Source of the DNA: Chlorocebus sabaeus
Taxonomy: Eukaryota > Chordata > Mammalia > Primates > Cercopithecidae
Assembly: GCF_047675955.1 (NCBI RefSeq)
Contig: NC_132914.1
Location: 44,416,521-44,480,520, forward strand
Direction: 5' to 3'
DNA: 64,000 nucleotides
The notes beneath the pieces were generated by a model that did not search any database, was not told where the DNA came from, and was given only the letters and a program-made list of their open reading frames with translations. How positions within the stretch are numbered: the first letter of the stretch is position 1; each line of letters starts with the position of its first letter. The translations under genes were made by a program, and so were the position numbers. Of the stretch, positions 22,909-34,528 are shown piece by piece.

Positions 22909-24370
22909 AGACATTTTTAAAAGCTGACCCCAGCTATGGATTTGTACAATTAAATACCTATAAGTTGGGTGAATTCTTCTCCTTTTGAGGTTCCAAGATA
23001 AACTTGGGGATCCTGGGCTTGTCAGAAAGTGATATTCTTTACTTATCACATGTCACAACCCTGGACAGGCACTGTGTAGACAGGGTATGAAGCCAGCTTT
23101 TCCAAGTGGCTTTTATTGGCTTCATAAGTCAAATTTAATTCCTTAAAGGAAAGCACACCATTCCAGTCAAAGCCTTGGTGAAATAACCAGTTTCTCCAAT
23201 TGTTCCCTGTTACAAATGAAAACAGATTATTACTGCACTTATGTAAATAACTGTATTGTTGTAAGTAAAGAATACTCACAAATAGTTTCCAAATTCTGTA
23301 GAAATCAAGTAGAGAGATACAAATATGCTCCAAATTTTGTTCACAGAAGTATAATTTACTCAATTGTTGACAGCTTAAATAGCTTAGAAAGAAGTTTTCT
23401 TGACTCTGAAAAACAAAACAAAGGATCAGCAACGTTTTAAGCAAAAAGTTTTAAAAAAAATTACTTCAGACTTCTATTAGTTTAGTCCATGCAGTTATTT
23501 CCTGTTCTGCTTGATATTCATGAACATTTCAGCTCTCCATGAGTCCTAAAAGTTTTTCCTCTATTCTAATGTCACAATCTACAAAGTTATCAGAAACCTG
23601 CAATCAGTTTTATAGATGATTATAAAACCACCTTCTAAAGAGGACCAAAACAAGACAACTGTCCAAGTATGACAAAAAGTTTTAGGGCAGCCATAGTCAA
23701 AGACACAATTGAAAAGGAAGTTTGTTACCTCCATGACACACAATAATTTAACATAACCATTACAATTATTACTGATGATGTACATTAAGTCCTATCAGAA
23801 TTATAGGAGTTTCCCATGATTTTGGGACACATACCAATAACATATTTTTACAAGTACAGCACAAAGAAAACCAAACACCATTTTATATTTGACAATACTT
23901 CCTGTAAAATGTTTATACCAAATAAGCCAAATATGTCATTTTTGGACTTGAGCCTATCAATAATATCTTAAAGGATTAATTTGGTCAGAAAAAGACATAA
24001 TTTATAATTTGATTTTGGAAAATTTGTGAAACATCAATGATTTAAAACACTTGATGCTAAAAACTAGGATCACAGGCCATGGTAAAATTAGCCATTCATT
24101 TAACCAAAGTGATAACTCAAATATTTCAAAAAATGGTGAAAGCCTTTATTCTTTGAGAGAGGGGACTTATTTTCCCAAACAATAAGCCCTATAAAAACAG
24201 CATGAAGTCAATTAAATTTGTTTTCCAAATTTTATAGATAATCTATAAAATTTTCATCTTGATCATAGGATATAACTTCCATAAGCCTTTATAACCTTTA
24301 TAACTTTATTAAGGAGTTCATTAATGCTTCAAGAAAACTTTATTAATCTGACATAAGTTGATCTTACATC

Positions 24371-24450
24371 AGTTGGTCTTACATCAGTATGCCTTTTATA
24401 TTAATGATTAAGTTGGTCTTATATCAGTATGCCTTTTATATTAATGATTA
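24371..24450 (+). repeat. Two-copy 40-bp tandem duplication
   Basis: 24371-24410 and 24411-24450 are the same 40-bp unit with one difference (C to T in 'acatcag' versus 'atatcag'), so the duplication is much younger than its surroundings. Confidence 0.95.
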
Positions 24451-24860
24451 ATTTATAGAGAAACTGAACTTATTTTATCTCTTAAAATCAGCCATCACAG
24501 TCTCACACACCTACCTCTTCTGCGATAGTCCCTGGGCCTTGAGGAATTGAATAGCTTTAACTTCTGGCCCTGTGTTTCAGGAAGGCAGTTTATTTTGATT
24601 GACATCTTCTACCAGGCCTGAAGATGAGGTTTCAATTGCTTCAGTGTTTAAGATTTAGCAAGACTTGGTGTTAATTTTAGACCCAGGAGTCAAAGCCCTG
24701 TAACTCAATGTCAGAAGGACTTTAAAAGCACATACAGGAAGACACAAGGATGTATAATCCTAATTTCAAAAAATTTAATCTCAGTTTTTCCTGAGCAAAC
24801 CAAACTTAATAATAATGGCATAGGAATTATTTTGATGAAATGTAAAATCTGTTAGGTTGT

Positions 24861-25560
24861 TGTGGGATCAGGAGGACCAGACAGAGACCTTCGGGTGTAC
24901 ACAATAAAAATATCCTTTTTTATTGAGTGCACTTAGGTCCAGAGGACTTAACGTTCAAAGAGTGGGCCCAGAACAAAGAGAGCACTTCACTTTTATACAC
25001 ACTTCAAAAGGGGGGTGGTGGACTATCTTGAAGCAGGCTTACAGTGGTGCAAAAGCAGGGATACAGAGGCAGGACAAAGATGGTTAATCAAACTGTAACA
25101 GGTTCATAACTCAGGATTACACATGACTATTGCCAAGCAACCCAGATGTCTGTTATCTATGTTTTTCTCTAAAGAGCCTTTTACTGGTTTATCTCAAAAT
25201 CTTCACTATGGTGCCCAGACAACTGTACTTTAGGCTTGCTTAGGCTTCTCATGACCTTCACAGTACTTCTTAGATAAAACAGAATACTTGAAGTTACTAG
25301 TTACAGAGAACAAGAATTTATAAACTCATACCATAAAACAGGAAAATTTGTGTCTCTTCTCTCTATGTTGAGGGAGTGCTGGGAGAGTCTCCAGAACACA
25401 TTCCTTTGTGTCCTAGCTTCTCAGATAGTATTATCAAAACTTTCCCTGGGTCTGGGCTGTGCCCATTGCTGCCTCTGGGACAAGTCAGCCTAATACAGGA
25501 AAGCTTATTTCTTTCTGGTTTTAATTTTATTTTTCTTTTTTTCTTTAATTTCCCACCTCA
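24861..25560 (-). mobile_element. Solitary LTR-like unit, antisense, family not named
   Basis: On the minus strand it runs from TGAGGTGGG to CCCACA, with a TATA-type word TATAAAAGTG (complement at about 24988-24997), about 70 bases further an AATAAA-type signal (complement of 'ttttttattg' near 24917), and an R/U5-like end. No primer site follows, so it appears solitary within the outer provirus. The edges are inferred from TG..CA ends; I found no convincing target duplication. Confidence 0.55.
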
Positions 25561-26911
25561 GGATCAGTTACCAAAAGGCAAAAGAAAAGACCTTTTGAAG
25601 TGCACAGAATATTATTTTGGAAGAAAACATTTCCTTTAGGCCTTTAAGAAAACATTTGTTAGCCACAAAAAACAGAACCCAAAAAAGATTAAAAAAAAAA
25701 ACTTACATAAACTGAAAATGACTTGAAGGAGAATGTCACTATTTCACACATTTTGAAAGAGGAGAGAAAACCAAAACCAGCAAGATGGAATAAAAGTTTA
25801 ACTTGGGGTTAAAAGAAATTAAAATCTTTTATAATTTATTAGGAGTAAACCAACTCCTTATGAAAAATTTATTGTTCTAACCAATTCTTTAGTGTATAAG
25901 TATTTTTTGATCAAACCGAATCTCTAGAAAGACCATTATAATTTCTCTTTTATCATGGATAACTTGATCATATAAAAGTTTTTGTGTTTTTTTAAATAAA
26001 TCCTATTATTGTGACACACGCAGACCATTCATGACATGCTTGGACTTTCCAGTTGGTCCTGAACTTAAACAACTATTCATTTTACTCTAGGACTAAATTT
26101 ACCATACAAGATTCTTTCTCATATGGAATTATTTACCTTTACACTTTCTTACCAAAAACAAAAATAAAAACAAAAAAACCTCTATTTTCATAACTTTCTT
26201 CACATCCTTTTTATTTCCTTGTTCCTGTTACCTTGTTTAAACATGACCTTTAAATGACCTTTAAATAAGCTTTGAATTAGACAAAAATGTTCACCTTTTT
26301 TTAAAGGACACACTTTTTTTTTTTTTTTGAAAGAATGTTTTCCTACAAATATATTTTTATTGGAAAATACCAAAATAATAAATTTTTTATTTTATTTAAC
26401 ATATTTTTAGTTTCTAAATTATGAGTTCTCTACAAGTATTTTTCCTATTACATTTACCTAATTATTTTATTTTGATTATTTATCTAGATTATTTATAAAA
26501 ACTGTGATTGCCATTATTTAAAGTTATGGAATTGCCATTGCAAAATTATAACTGAGACAGTGAAAAAGATTTGATGTAACTGACTCTGTCTTCCTTCTAA
26601 CCTCCAAGATGTTCTTGTTCATTCCTGGGGGTAGACCCAACTAACTATGGGAGGAACATACTTCATATTTTTTCTTTGAAACAAAGATTATAACAGTCCT
26701 TTCCCAAAACAAACCTGACTGCCTGTAGATTAGACTGCATAAAGCCACAAGATTAGAAGTTATAGTAATCTTACTAAATTCAAGATGGAGCTGTTTTTAT
26801 CAAATCAATATCAATGTCTTATTTATTAAAGATTACACAAGCAAAGATCATTCTGTCTTCACCGGGTTTATAGTTTTGTAACCCCTGTGCCAAATTTTGA
26901 CACCTTATATT

Positions 26912-27250
26912 TGTGAACCCCTAAAATCTAAGACAGGTTGTAGTTAATCTAGAAAGTTTATTTTGCCAAAGTTGAGGACCCATGCCTGTGACACAGCCTC
27001 AGGAAGTTCTGCCAACGTGTGGCCAAGGTGATAAGAGCACAGCTTGGTTTTATACATTTCAGGGAGACATGAGACATCAATCAACAAATGTGAAATGAAC
27101 ATTGGTTTGTTCCAGAAAGGCGAGACAACTTGAAGCAAAAGCTGGACAACTCAAAACAGGGAGGAGTTTCAGGGCGCAGGTAGATGAGAGACAAATTGTT
27201 GCATTCTTTTGAGTTTCTGGTCAGCCTTTCCAAAGGAGGCATTCAGATAT
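26912..27250 (-). mobile_element. Third, truncated LTR of the outer provirus family
   Basis: It begins TGTGAACCCC and matches the first three quarters of the 448-bp LTR ('gggagacatgagacatcaat', 'attcttttgagtttctggtc'), then diverges near 27245. The U3 beginning is missing. No primer-site-like sequence precedes it, so it is an extra LTR inside the provirus rather than a boundary. Confidence 0.8.
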
Positions 27251-27521
27251 GCACATATGCATATACATCTTGGATGTTAGGTTTTAATTAAGTTGACTTT
27301 AACCACTGATCTTCTTTTAAAAGATCTTTTTTAAATCTCATTACCATATTTCAGCTAGGACAAGTTTCTGCTATTTCAGAAGTACAGCCATTGCTATTTC
27401 AGTTTGGCCTAGCTAGCAAAAACATGGCCTTATGTAAATAAAGCCCCTTAGTAGTCAAAATAAAAAATCTTTTTTTTTTTTCCTTTTGCTGGCCTTTATT
27501 CAACCCCTGCCACACCACCTT

Positions 27522-27552
27522 TGTGTGTGTGTGTGTGTGTGTGTGCGTGTGT
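27522..27552 (+). repeat. (GT)n microsatellite
   Basis: About 15 GT units with one CG interruption. Confidence 0.95.
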
Positions 27553-28205
27553 AGGAATTTAGCAACTTCAGAGGCCTTGTTTCTCATAATTTGGAACTTC
27601 CTTCCCTTGGATTTGATCAAGTCAGATCGTTTGGATTTAATCAAGTAGGATAGAGTTGATCAAACCCACTGGGAAAAAGACCAAAACAACAACAAAAACA
27701 GAAACAACAACCAAAAACAAAGTTAAGTAAAACAAATGATTGCACAACTTATATGATTACTGAGGTTTCTAATGGTAAGAAGAAATTAAGACCAGCTGGT
27801 TGTTAATCTTAACTTTAGAAAAGACAAACCCCAATTCAGTTGCTTACCTAGGGATGGGTCTCAGGCTGAAGATGGCTCTCTACCATCCTAGAAGCAGGAA
27901 AAAAACCCTTATCTTCCCTGTCAAAAGCAAGCTCAAACTCCATAAAGGAGTTACCTGACTTCCATTGTCACAGTACACTTGCCTTCCTTGTATTGGAAGC
28001 AAGTAAAACTCCAAAAATAAAAGGAGTTATATAGCAAAATAAACTTTAGATCTCAACCAAATTTTGGGAGATCAGGGATTCTCTGGAGGGGGTACTACCA
28101 GGCCTCCACAAATTGTCCTATTGGTTTGAGCCATAAAAAGATAGCTCAAGCTGGTACCAAGCACCAATAGAGGATTTGTCAAATGTCGGGGCACCTACAC
28201 TCAGA

Positions 28206-28223
28206 ATCCCATTGGGTTACCAA
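28206..28223 (-). other. Candidate primer binding site of the outer provirus
   Basis: Directly inside the 5' LTR the minus strand reads TTTTGGTAACCCAATGG. The TGGTnACCC start suits a tRNA 3' CCA end, but decay prevents naming the tRNA. Confidence 0.4.
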
Positions 28224-28225
28224 AA

Positions 28226-28379
28226 TGTGAACTCTAAATATCTGAGACAGGTCTCAGTTTGTTTAGAAAGTTTATTTTGCCAAGGTTGAGGACGTGCACC
28301 CCAACACAGTCTCGGGAGGTCCTGATGACATGTGCCCAAGGTGCTCACAGCACAGTTCAGTTTTATACATTTTAGGGAG
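28226..28379 (-). mobile_element. 5' LTR of outer provirus, part 1 (split by ERVL)
   Basis: Begins TGTGAACTC and follows the LTR to 'ttttatacattttagggag', where the ERVL is inserted. It continues at 35204/35209. The last five bases GGGAG are the ERVL target duplication. Confidence 0.92.
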
Positions 28380-28861
28380 CGTATTAGAGTTATCTAGAGG
28401 GATAGAACTAATTATATGTGTGTGTGTGTGTATGTGTGTGTGTGTGTGTGTATGTGTATGTATATATACACATTATTAAGTTTATTAAGTATTAACTCAC
28501 ACAATCAGAAGGTCCAACAATAGGCTGTCTGCAGGCTGAGGAGCAAGAAAAACCAGTCTGAGTTCCAAAACTGAAGAACCTGGAGTCCGATGTTCCAGGG
28601 CAGGAAGCATCCAGCATGGGAGAAAGATGTAGGCTGGGAGGCTAGACCAGACTCTCTTTTCATATTTTTATGCTTGCTTATATTCTAACCTCACTAAGAG
28701 CTGATTAGATTGTGCCCACTCAGACTAAGGGTAGGTCTGCCTTTTCCAGCCCACTGACTGAAATGTTAATCTCCTTTGGCAACACCCTCACAGACACACC
28801 CAGGATCAGTACTTTGCATCCTTCAATCCAATCAAGTTGGCACTCAGTATTAACCACCACA
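28380..28861 (-). mobile_element. ERVL 3' LTR (MLT2A-like)
   Basis: The left boundary 'cgtattagagttatctagag' and right boundary 'ttaaccaccaca' match the ends of an MLT2 LTR in reverse. It contains a (TG)n tract at about 28417-28470. A short polypurine tract (complement of 'agtccaccccttg') lies just inside. Confidence 0.9.
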
Positions 28862-29277
28862 AGTCCACCCCTTGTCAACTTGAACCCATATACATCTCCT
28901 GAGATCATACATAATCTTCAAATAAAGACATTAATACGGTCATAATTATGCCTAACATGATATAACAATCCTTCACACAACCAGAAACACCAATCTCCAA
29001 CCCAAATACTATTACTTAACATTAACAATACTTAAATGCTGACGTGAAGTCAATAAATCTTATGGCACATGATAAAAGAGAGAGGAAATAAAACGAAGAT
29101 ATTTTCTTGGTACAAATATATACATACACAAACCTATTTTTAAGAAGGAGGAAACACTCATGAGAATTACAGTCCTTGTTTCTGCAACTGGTCATGTGGT
29201 CATAGCCAGTATTGATAAGTACCTTCTTCTACTACCTATTCTGTATTCCCTTTGCCTTCAGCAAGCACCTCAGCAGG

Positions 29278-29760
29278 TCATGGTTTTTTTCCTGGTGGAG
29301 TAACCCAAACCTTCATTCTTGAAGGGTCTGGGTCATTTGTAGTCCTGCCTGAATTGGACTGTTGTAGTTTCCCATTGACCTTAATCACAGGGCATGGAAA
29401 TACTAAGCAACACCCTAATGGATCTCCTGTATTCCATGCATACTCTTCCTTACCTCCTTTGTAGAGTAGTAAACTGATTTCATCTTGATAGTCCGGGTTA
29501 GTCACCCCAGCCAACACTGTAACTCCCGTCTTAGCCTGTTGTCTTAAAGGTAGGAGAAGCCCAAAGTGTCCAGGTGGCAATTTTAACTTCCAGTGTAATG
29601 GAATCATTGTTGTATCTCCTGGTGGCAGCATCCCTCCCTCTGGAACTAAGATGCCTAGGCCAGCAGAACTTAATGTCGTGAGAACAGGAAGCAAAAATTT
29701 TGCTAGTGAATCACTAAGGGAGATGGTGAGTGGTGCCACTTCCACTTCCACCCCTTGATT
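29278..29760 (-). pseudogene. ERVL dUTPase remnant
   Basis: The minus-strand frame 29278-29901 (207 codons) is the longest open frame of the provirus. Its second half has the order PPGDTTMIPL, LPPGHFGLLL, then GVTVLAGVTNPDYQDEIS, resembling dUTPase motifs (the last is the motif 3 type region). A dUTPase after integrase is the hallmark of ERVL. The family enzyme removes dUTP so that it is not built into viral DNA. It is a fossil: no start or processing context survives. Confidence 0.75.
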
Positions 29761-30420
29761 CCTGGACCCATAAATCCTGGCTATGGGAAAAATAGTACCA
29801 TATATTGGACACCAATTCAGGGCATACATGGCCTTCTGGATAACTTTGTCCCAGTCCTGCAAAGTATTGTTACATAGTTGGCATTGTAATTGTGACTTCA
29901 AAAGGCCATTCCACTATTCAGTCAGTCCAGCTGCTTCAGGATGATGGGGAACATGGTAAGACCAGTGAATTCCATGAGCATGAGCCCACCACTGAACTTC
30001 TTTAGTTATAAAGTGCCTTGGTAAGAAGCAATGCTGTGCAGAATACTATGATGGTGGATAAGGCATTCCGTGAGTCCACAGATGGTAGTCTTAGCAGAAG
30101 CATTGCTTGCAGGATAAGCAAACCCATATCCAGAGTAACTGTCTATTCCAGTGAAGACAAATCTGTGCCCTTTCAATGGTGGAAGAGGTCCAATATGATC
30201 AACCTGCTACCAGGTAGCTGGCCAATCACCCGCAATTGTGCCATATTGAGGGCTCAGCGTTGGTCTCTGTTGCTGGCAAATTGGGCACTCAACAGTGGCC
30301 GTAGCCAGATCAGCCTTGGTGAGTGGAAGTCTGTTGCTGAGCCCATGTAGAAGCTCCATCCCTGTCACCATGGCCATTTTGTTCATGGGCCCATTAAGTG
30401 ATTACAAGGGTGGTTGGGGA
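29760..30420 (-). pseudogene. ERVL integrase remnant
   Basis: The minus-strand frame entering at 29901 reads SQLQCQLCNNTLQDWDKVIQ then ALNWCPIYG, typical of the C-terminal part of a retroviral integrase core. Upstream the frame is broken: 'gccattccactattcagtca' (about 29910) and 'ggcattccgtgagtccacag' (about 30060) encode integrase-like words in different frames with stops between. No intact catalytic triad can be assembled. Confidence 0.7.
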
Positions 30421-31400
30421 AAGAGGCTGAGCAGTGTCCACAGAACAGGTCATCCTATCCAGTTGATTGTTAAAATCCTCCTCTGCTGAGGTCACCCATT
30501 GGTGGGCACTCACATGGGATACAAATATTATCACAGTTTTTGACCACTCAGAGAGGTCCATCCACATACCTCTTCCCCAAATTTGTCTATCATCAATTTT
30601 CCAATCATGCTTCTTCCAAGTCCCTGACCATCCAGCCAAACCATTGGCTACAACCGATGAATCAGTATATACTTGCACATCTGGCCATTTCTCCTTTCAT
30701 GCAAAGTGCACAACCAGGTGCACTGCTCAAAGTTCTGCCCATTGAGAAGGTTTCCCTTCACTATTGTCCTTCAAGGATGTCCTAGAAAGGGGCTGTAGTG
30801 CTGCAGCTGTCCACTTTTGGGTGGCGCCTGCGTATCGTGCAGAACCATCTGTGACCAGGCCCTAGTCTTCTCTTCCTCTGTCAACTGAGAATAGGGACCT
30901 CCTCATGAGGACATTAGTGCAGGCTGGGGGAGAGAAGGCAGGGTGGCAGGAGTGGAGACCATGAGCAGTTGAACCACCTTCTCATGTAACTTACTTGTGC
31001 CTTCAGGACCTGCTCGAGCCTGATCACATATTTATCACTTGTGTTTGATGATGGAATGCTGCTGTGCATGTCTCACTTTATGGCTAGATGGGTCAGAAAG
31101 CACCCAGTTCATGATAGGCAGTTCAGGTCACATGGTGACTTGGTAATCTGTAGTCAAATGTTCAATTTCCACCAAAACCCAGTAACAGGCCAAAAGCTTT
31201 CTCTCAAAAGGACAGTAGTTATCTGCAGAAGATGGCAGCGCCTTGCTCCAAAATCCTGGAGGCCTCCACTGTGATTCACCCATGGGAGCCTGCCAAAGGC
31301 TCCAAACAGTATCTCTATCTGCCATTGACATGTCAAGCACCATTGGATCTGCTAGGTCATATGGTTCAAGGGGCAAAGCAGCTTGCACAGCAGCCTGGAC
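30394..31400 (-). pseudogene. ERVL RNase H and connection remnant
   Basis: Two minus-strand frames are visible. 31128-31388 has FWSKALPSSADNYCPFE followed by LLACYW, the connection/RNase H start; 30394-30678 has QVYTDSSVVANGLAGWSGTW and FVSHVSAHQ, typical of the RNase H domain. The segment between them (about 30680-31120) is broken by stops. The role of the family enzyme is to degrade the RNA of the RNA-DNA hybrid. Confidence 0.8.
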
Positions 31401-31619
31401 TTGTTGCGGAGCCTTCTACTGTTACAGACCCCACTTAAAACAGGCAGCCTTTTGGGTCACTTGATAAATGGCATGAAGTAACATACCTAAATGAGGAATG
31501 TGTTGCCTCCAAAATCCAAATAGGCCCACTAGGTGTTGTGCCTCTTTCTTGCAGCAACTTATCCTTCATCTTAGAAGGAATATCTTGACAGGTCCCACGC
31601 CATTGTATCCCTAGAAATT

Positions 31620-32153
31620 TTACTGAATTTTAGCTGGATTTTTTTCCCATCTTCTGGCATGCAAATATCTCACCAATAAGTCCAGTGTGTATGCTACTTC
31701 TTGCTCACTGGATCCAATCAGCATGATGTCATCAGTGCAAAGGACTAGTGTGATATCTTGTGGAAGCAAAAAGTAATCAATGTCTCTCCAAATTAGATTA
31801 TGACACAAAGCCAGAGAGTTGATATAGTCCTGAGGTAGGATAGTAATGCCTTGCCAGCTGAAGGCAAATTGCTTCTGGTGGGCCTTATGAACAGGAATAG
31901 AGAAAAAAGTATTTGCCAAGTCTATGTCTGCATACCAGATACCAGGAGATATGTTAATTTGCTCAAGCAATAAAACCACATCTGATATAGCAGCTGCAAT
32001 TGGAGTCACCACTTGGTTAAGCCTACAATAATCCACTGTCATTCTCCAAGATCCATCTGTCTTTTGCACAGGCCAAGTGGGAGAGTTGAATGGGGATATG
32101 GTGGGAATCATCACCCCTGAGTCTTTCAAGTCCTTCATGATGGCACTAATCAC
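31620..32153 (-). pseudogene. ERVL reverse transcriptase remnant
   Basis: A 177-codon minus-strand frame covering fingers and palm: SGVMIPTISPFNSPTWPVQK, then WRMTVDYCRLN, IWYADIDLANTFFSIPV (motif A, with aspartate) and LCTDDIMLIG (motif C). The residue before xDD is cysteine where retroviral RTs usually have tyrosine, a change expected to weaken or abolish activity. The frame closes at 31620; downstream pol is in other frames. Confidence 0.88.
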
Positions 32154-32159
32154 TGGAAT

Positions 32160-34400
32160 CCCTCGAGAGATGTAATATTGTTTTTGATTTACTATTTTTC
32201 TAGGTAGAGACAGCTCTAATGGTTTCTATTTGGCCTTTTCCACTATAATAGATCTCACCCTACTAGTCAGTGAGCCAATGAGGGGGTTCTGCCAGCAGCT
32301 AAGTATGTCTCTGCCAATTATACATTCTGGCACTGGAGAAATGACCACAGGATGAGTTTAGGGACCCACTGGACACACTGTAAGTTGGACCTGAGCTAAA
32401 CCTCTATTAATTACCTGACCTCCATAAGCCCCTACTTTAACTGGAAGACCACGATGATGTTTTGAGTTTTATGGAATCAATGTCAGCTCAGAGCCAGTGT
32501 CCAGTAGTCCCCAAAAAGTCTGATCATTTACCTTTCCCCAATGTACAGTTACCCTGGTAAAAGGTCGGGGGTCTCCTTGGGGAAGGATGGGAGAAAGATT
32601 CACTTCATAAATTGTCAGTAATGTGGTAAAGTCCTTTCTCAGTGGGACCTGGCCTCCCCTTCATTCAAGGGGTTCTGGCTCTGTAAACCAGCTCAAGTCT
32701 GGAAATTGATTGAGGGACCATGATGCTCTGTTTTTATTATTCAAATTAGTCTTTTGTCCATTTGACCTAGAAGCTTTCTACTTGTATAAATTAAGTAGAA
32801 ATGCCATAGACTTCCTGCCATTTTCACTTCTAGGAACACCACAGTTAATTAGCCAAACCAGAGCTCTACACAAGTCAGACTGTTCTGATGATTGCTTTGC
32901 CCTTGCTGTCCACTACCCCCATCTTGCCTTTGATGATTGAGTGCCACTACTTGGCCCCTGCCACCTCAGGATCCAATTATTCCCATTGTATTTAAATTTT
33001 GTGGTTGAGTGACTGTGGTTCCCATTATTAGATCTGACATACAGAGAAGAGCAATTACAGGGTCCCAAAGATGCAGACGCTGCCCTCAGAGATGTATTTC
33101 ACAAGGCATTGGTCAAGGGTGCATCTTCTGGGCCCTCCTGGCTGGTATGAGTAGGTCTAAAGTGACTAATCCACTCCGCTATCCCAATCTCCCTAAGCCT
33201 TTTGATATATTTAATATAGAGGAAGGCCTCTATATTAAACCAAAGGAAATCAGGTATTTACAGCTCACTCCCAATGGACCATCTTTTAATCCAGATTTCA
33301 ACTAACCAAGCAAATAAACTATTAGAACGTTTTCTAACTCCCTGAGCTGCAACATTAAATGCAGAGTCCTTATTTAGTGGCCCCAAATCAATAAATTCAG
33401 TCTGATCCAACTCTATGTTCCTTCCACCATTATCCCACACCCTTAATATCCATTCCCATACTTGTTCTCCAGATTTCTGTTTATATAAATTAGAAAATTC
33501 AAGCAGTTCTTTTTAAATGTAGCACACCTACTCATGGGTCACACTCTCAACCTCACCTCTAGGGGTCTGCGGGTACTTTAGTCTAGTTATAAGTCTAGAG
33601 GCAAACAGGGTGTTAGGGTGGCTCCTGAGGAGAAACCAACGTTATCTTGCCTGGCAACTGCCTCAGGGGAGGCCATCACTGTTGCCTCAGGCAGCACAAG
33701 GTTTATGTCCTCAGACAAAAGTGGAAAGGCTGATGGCAGCATGGGTTAGGGAGGCAATGTTACCACTACTAGTAATGGGGAAACTGTTTCTTCTGGCAAA
33801 AAAGGTTTATCAGAGTTTACAAATTCAGTGTCCCCAGTTTCATCAGGGTCCTCTCACATGCCCCCATTCCAAGTTTCAGGGTCCCATTCTTTTCCAGTCC
33901 ATGCCCTCGTTTTGACAGTAGACACCTGGGGAGGCTGTGCATAGGTCAGCCACTTGCATGGTAAAAGTTTGTGTCAGTTTTTCCACAATTTCAGCTCTTT
34001 CTCCACAGGAGATAAGACTCTCACTCAGGGCAATCTTAGCAGATTTGAGACTCAGTATCTGCTTCTGAAGCTGGGAGATAGAATCCCTGAGTTCATGATT
34101 TTCTTTCATCACTTTGTCCAGTGAAATTAGGAGCAACCAATCAGCTTTATTATGTTCCTTGTTGTTCCCATATGGTCAAAGGTATTATGTGTAGAGTCAC
34201 TAAACTCCTTGCCTCTCACGAGCAATAAATCAGGAGTGTCGAATGCATTTATTTTGCATAAGTCTCTAAACAGTTCATGCCAAGGACTATCAGTGTCCTC
34301 CATACTATTAGTAGAGTCCTTAGCATTTTTTAATCTAATCATATTAAGAAGCTAACTCCAGAAACCCCCAAACCAACAAAAGAACTCCACCCTTAATATT
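32160..34400 (-). pseudogene. ERVL gag and protease-region remnant
   Basis: By position this is gag followed by protease. Short minus-strand frames at 34127-34342 and 33876-34136 encode a helical, leucine-rich segment (NHELRDSISQLQKQILSLKS) consistent with a gag coiled coil. I did not find a zinc knuckle or a clear protease active site. A perfect 13-bp hairpin lies at 33210-33239. Confidence 0.55.
33210..33239. repeat. Perfect 13-bp hairpin in the ERVL interior
   Basis: Arms 33210-33222 and 33227-33239 are exact complements (TTTAATATAGAGG and CCTCTATATTAAA) with an AAGG loop. Perfect arms in a sequence about 10% decayed point to a younger event. Confidence 0.9.
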
Positions 34401-34413
34401 TTGTTCCTCTAGA

Positions 34414-34431
34414 ACCACTCCTGGTACAAAA
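34414..34431 (-). other. ERVL primer binding site (tRNA-Leu type)
   Basis: On the minus strand, just inside the 5' LTR, the sequence TTGTACCAGGAGTGG matches the 3' end of a leucine tRNA ending CCACTCCTGGTACCA except for its first bases. A tRNA-Leu primer is what gives ERVL its name. Confidence 0.7.
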
Positions 34432-34472
34432 GTCTGTATTAGTCAGGGTTCTCTAGAGGGACAGAACTAATG

Positions 34473-34477
<5 letters not shown>

Positions 34478-34526
<49 letters not shown>
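34478..34526 (+). repeat. (AC)n microsatellite
   Basis: About 24 uninterrupted AC units at the left edge of the inverted insertion. Confidence 0.95.

Positions 34527-34528
<2 letters not shown>

Larger units (their letters stand above)
21712..28202 (-). mobile_element. Internal region of the outer provirus, non-coding
   Basis: About 6.5 kb of AT-rich sequence between polypurine tract and candidate primer site. It holds two Alus, an unrelated LTR-like unit (24861-25560) and a third copy of its own LTR. I see no gag, pol or env homology. One open frame of 132 codons on the minus strand (23046-23444) has no recognisable domain. It may be a non-autonomous provirus or one decayed beyond recognition. 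Confidence 0.6.

Noticed and set aside
23046..23444. 132-codon minus-strand frame in the outer provirus
   Set aside because: It has no retroviral motif (no zinc knuckle, protease, RT or envelope signature) and a plus-strand frame of 74 codons overlaps it; probably chance in AT-rich DNA.
34478..34526. Tandem repeats considered as a CRISPR-like or telomeric array
   Set aside because: It is a plain dinucleotide repeat without spacers, in primate DNA; no TTAGGG array occurs anywhere in the window.
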